From CAXFCD01 sp964001155 (GTDB lineage Bacteria; Fidelibacterota; Marinisomatia; Marinisomatales; UBA1611), in the NCBI GenBank assembly GCA_964001155.1, contig CAXFCD010000090.1, forward strand, positions 1 through 32,929: a stretch of 32,929 nucleotides of DNA, in the 5' to 3' direction. The first letter of the stretch is position 1. Each line of letters starts with the position of its first letter. Below the pieces are notes generated by a model. It was given only the letters and a program-made list of their open reading frames with translations, was not told where the DNA came from and made no database searches. Shown piece after piece: positions 32,298 to 32,929 of the stretch. The position numbers and the translations under genes were made by a program.

Positions 32298-32929
32298 ATG
32301 GCTAACGACATGAAATCCGGGATAGGGTTTATTATTCCGGCAGCCGGCGTCGTCGGCTTTTTTACATCTCTTCTCATGGGGGAATTTCTTGTGAGTATCA
32401 TTATCGCCGTGGCGGGAATCCTGGTTTGGTTCCTGTACATGCTGGTGATGGAATCCCATATGCCGGAGCAAATGGGCAATATGATCATGCTCTTTGGCAT
32501 CATGCTGGCCGTCGGAATCTTTTTTGGTTTTGGCGTCACCCAAAATATGTTTGGTGGATTTGAATTTAAACCGGAAGGAAGCATTTTTTCCCTGATCATT
32601 CTTTTCTTTGCTGTGCTAACCGGGCTCAATTTCCGAAACCAATCTTCACAAGTGGCACCTGCAGGCGGCGGACTTTCTGATGTAGACCGCGATTTGGTCA
32701 TGAATGCAATCAATCAAACAAAAGACAGCGATGATGGGACTGAAGAACCACGGGTCATCGTAGTGAAACAGGAAGCAGCACCAGCGGTTGAAAAAGAAGA
32801 GGAAAAGAAAGAAGAAAAACAACCGGATCCTAATGATCCGTATGGAATGGGAAATCCCTATTTCGCCTATCCGCCGGATTATTATTACGATGAAGATGAC
32901 GAGGATGATGAAGATTGGGATGAAGATGA
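32298..32929 (+). CDS. Membrane protein with very acidic C-terminal tail (cut by window edge)
   Basis: At least 210 residues, open to the right edge. Three to four membrane helices are visible: about 7-24, 29-46, 54-74 and 85-100 (SIFSLIILFFAVLTGL). After them comes a cytoplasmic or periplasmic linker with KEEEKKEEK, then PDPNDPYGMGNPYFAYPPDYYY and a tail of almost only Asp and Glu (DEDDEDDEDWDED). GGAG lies 8 nt before the ATG, which is well supported; an internal ATG five codons on is an alternative. I do not recognise the family. Divergent from the lipid A operon with 140 bp between, which contains a short ACGGC/GCCGT hairpin at 32254-32271. The stop and any further domain lie outside the window. 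Confidence 0.7.
   Translation, partial: MANDMKSGIGFIIPAAGVVGFFTSLLMGEFLVSIIIAVAGILVWFLYMLVMESHMPEQMGNMIMLFGIMLAVGIFFGFGVTQNMFGGFEFKPEGSIFSLIILFFAVLTGLNFRNQSSQVAPAGGGLSDVDRDLVMNAINQTKDSDDGTEEPRVIVVKQEAAPAVEKEEEKKEEKQPDPNDPYGMGNPYFAYPPDYYYDEDDEDDEDWDED

Noticed and set aside
1..32929. tRNA genes, CRISPR arrays, insertion sequences, prophage genes
   Set aside because: Read through for cloverleaf arms with a GTTCRA loop, regularly spaced direct repeats, transposase or integrase motifs; none found.

Overview
The window (32.9 kb, moderately AT-rich, densely coded) is ordinary bacterial chromosome from a diderm. It holds a lipid A operon, outer-membrane barrel candidates, an ExbB/ExbD/TonB energiser and a di-haem b558-type succinate dehydrogenase. 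This mix, with many very large secreted repeat proteins, points to the Fibrobacterota-Chlorobiota-Bacteroidota neighbourhood. Candidatus Marinimicrobia (SAR406) is my best guess, from gene style only. I see no tRNA, rRNA, insertion sequence, prophage or CRISPR array.

Layout. (1) 1-581: N-terminal part of pyruvate phosphate dikinase on the minus strand, cut by the window edge. (2) 635-5717, minus: three consecutive exported repeat proteins: a ~1000-residue MORN_2/YwqK-type protein, a signal-anchored protein of LGTG-type repeats, and a YD-repeat-like protein. (3) 5979-8756, plus: an AMIN-like/PEGA protein with a C-terminal hydrophobic helix, followed after 12 bp by a plant-type glutamate-cysteine ligase. 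(4) 8882-10531, minus: a barrel-like exported protein. Its 380-bp upstream region holds a nested inverted-repeat element and several terminator-like hairpins. (5) 10913-14774, plus: a four-helix membrane protein, then sdhCAB with one-base overlaps. (6) 14855-18593, minus: exbB-exbD-exbD-tonB preceded by a CtpA-type S41 protease. (7) 18781-21062, minus: a paralogue of the AMIN-like/PEGA protein and a second exported barrel candidate. (8) 21280-27737, plus: two giant paralogous exported proteins with FG-GAP-like propellers; the second continues into seven Ig-like domains and a C-terminal membrane helix. (9) 27782-32157, minus: a compact, translationally coupled lipid A operon read Gfo/Idh - ICMT-like methyltransferase - lpxB - DUF374 acyltransferase - lpxK. 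(10) 32298-32929, plus: a membrane protein with a very acidic tail, cut by the right edge.

How it works together. Most of the window builds or energises the envelope: lipid A synthesis, TonB energisation, periplasmic proteolysis and a display of cell-surface or periplasmic repeat proteins. The most interesting inference is the lipid A operon. An Ste14/ICMT-like methyltransferase beside a Gfo/Idh oxidoreductase and lpxB recalls Leptospira, where LmtA (an ICMT relative) methylates the lipid A 1-phosphate and GnnA (Gfo/Idh) helps make a diamino sugar. Other points worth following up are the two AMIN-like/PEGA paralogues, the C-terminal helices without a basic cap shared by three exported proteins, the twin FG-GAP genes, and the riboswitch-like leader upstream of the 8882-10531 gene.
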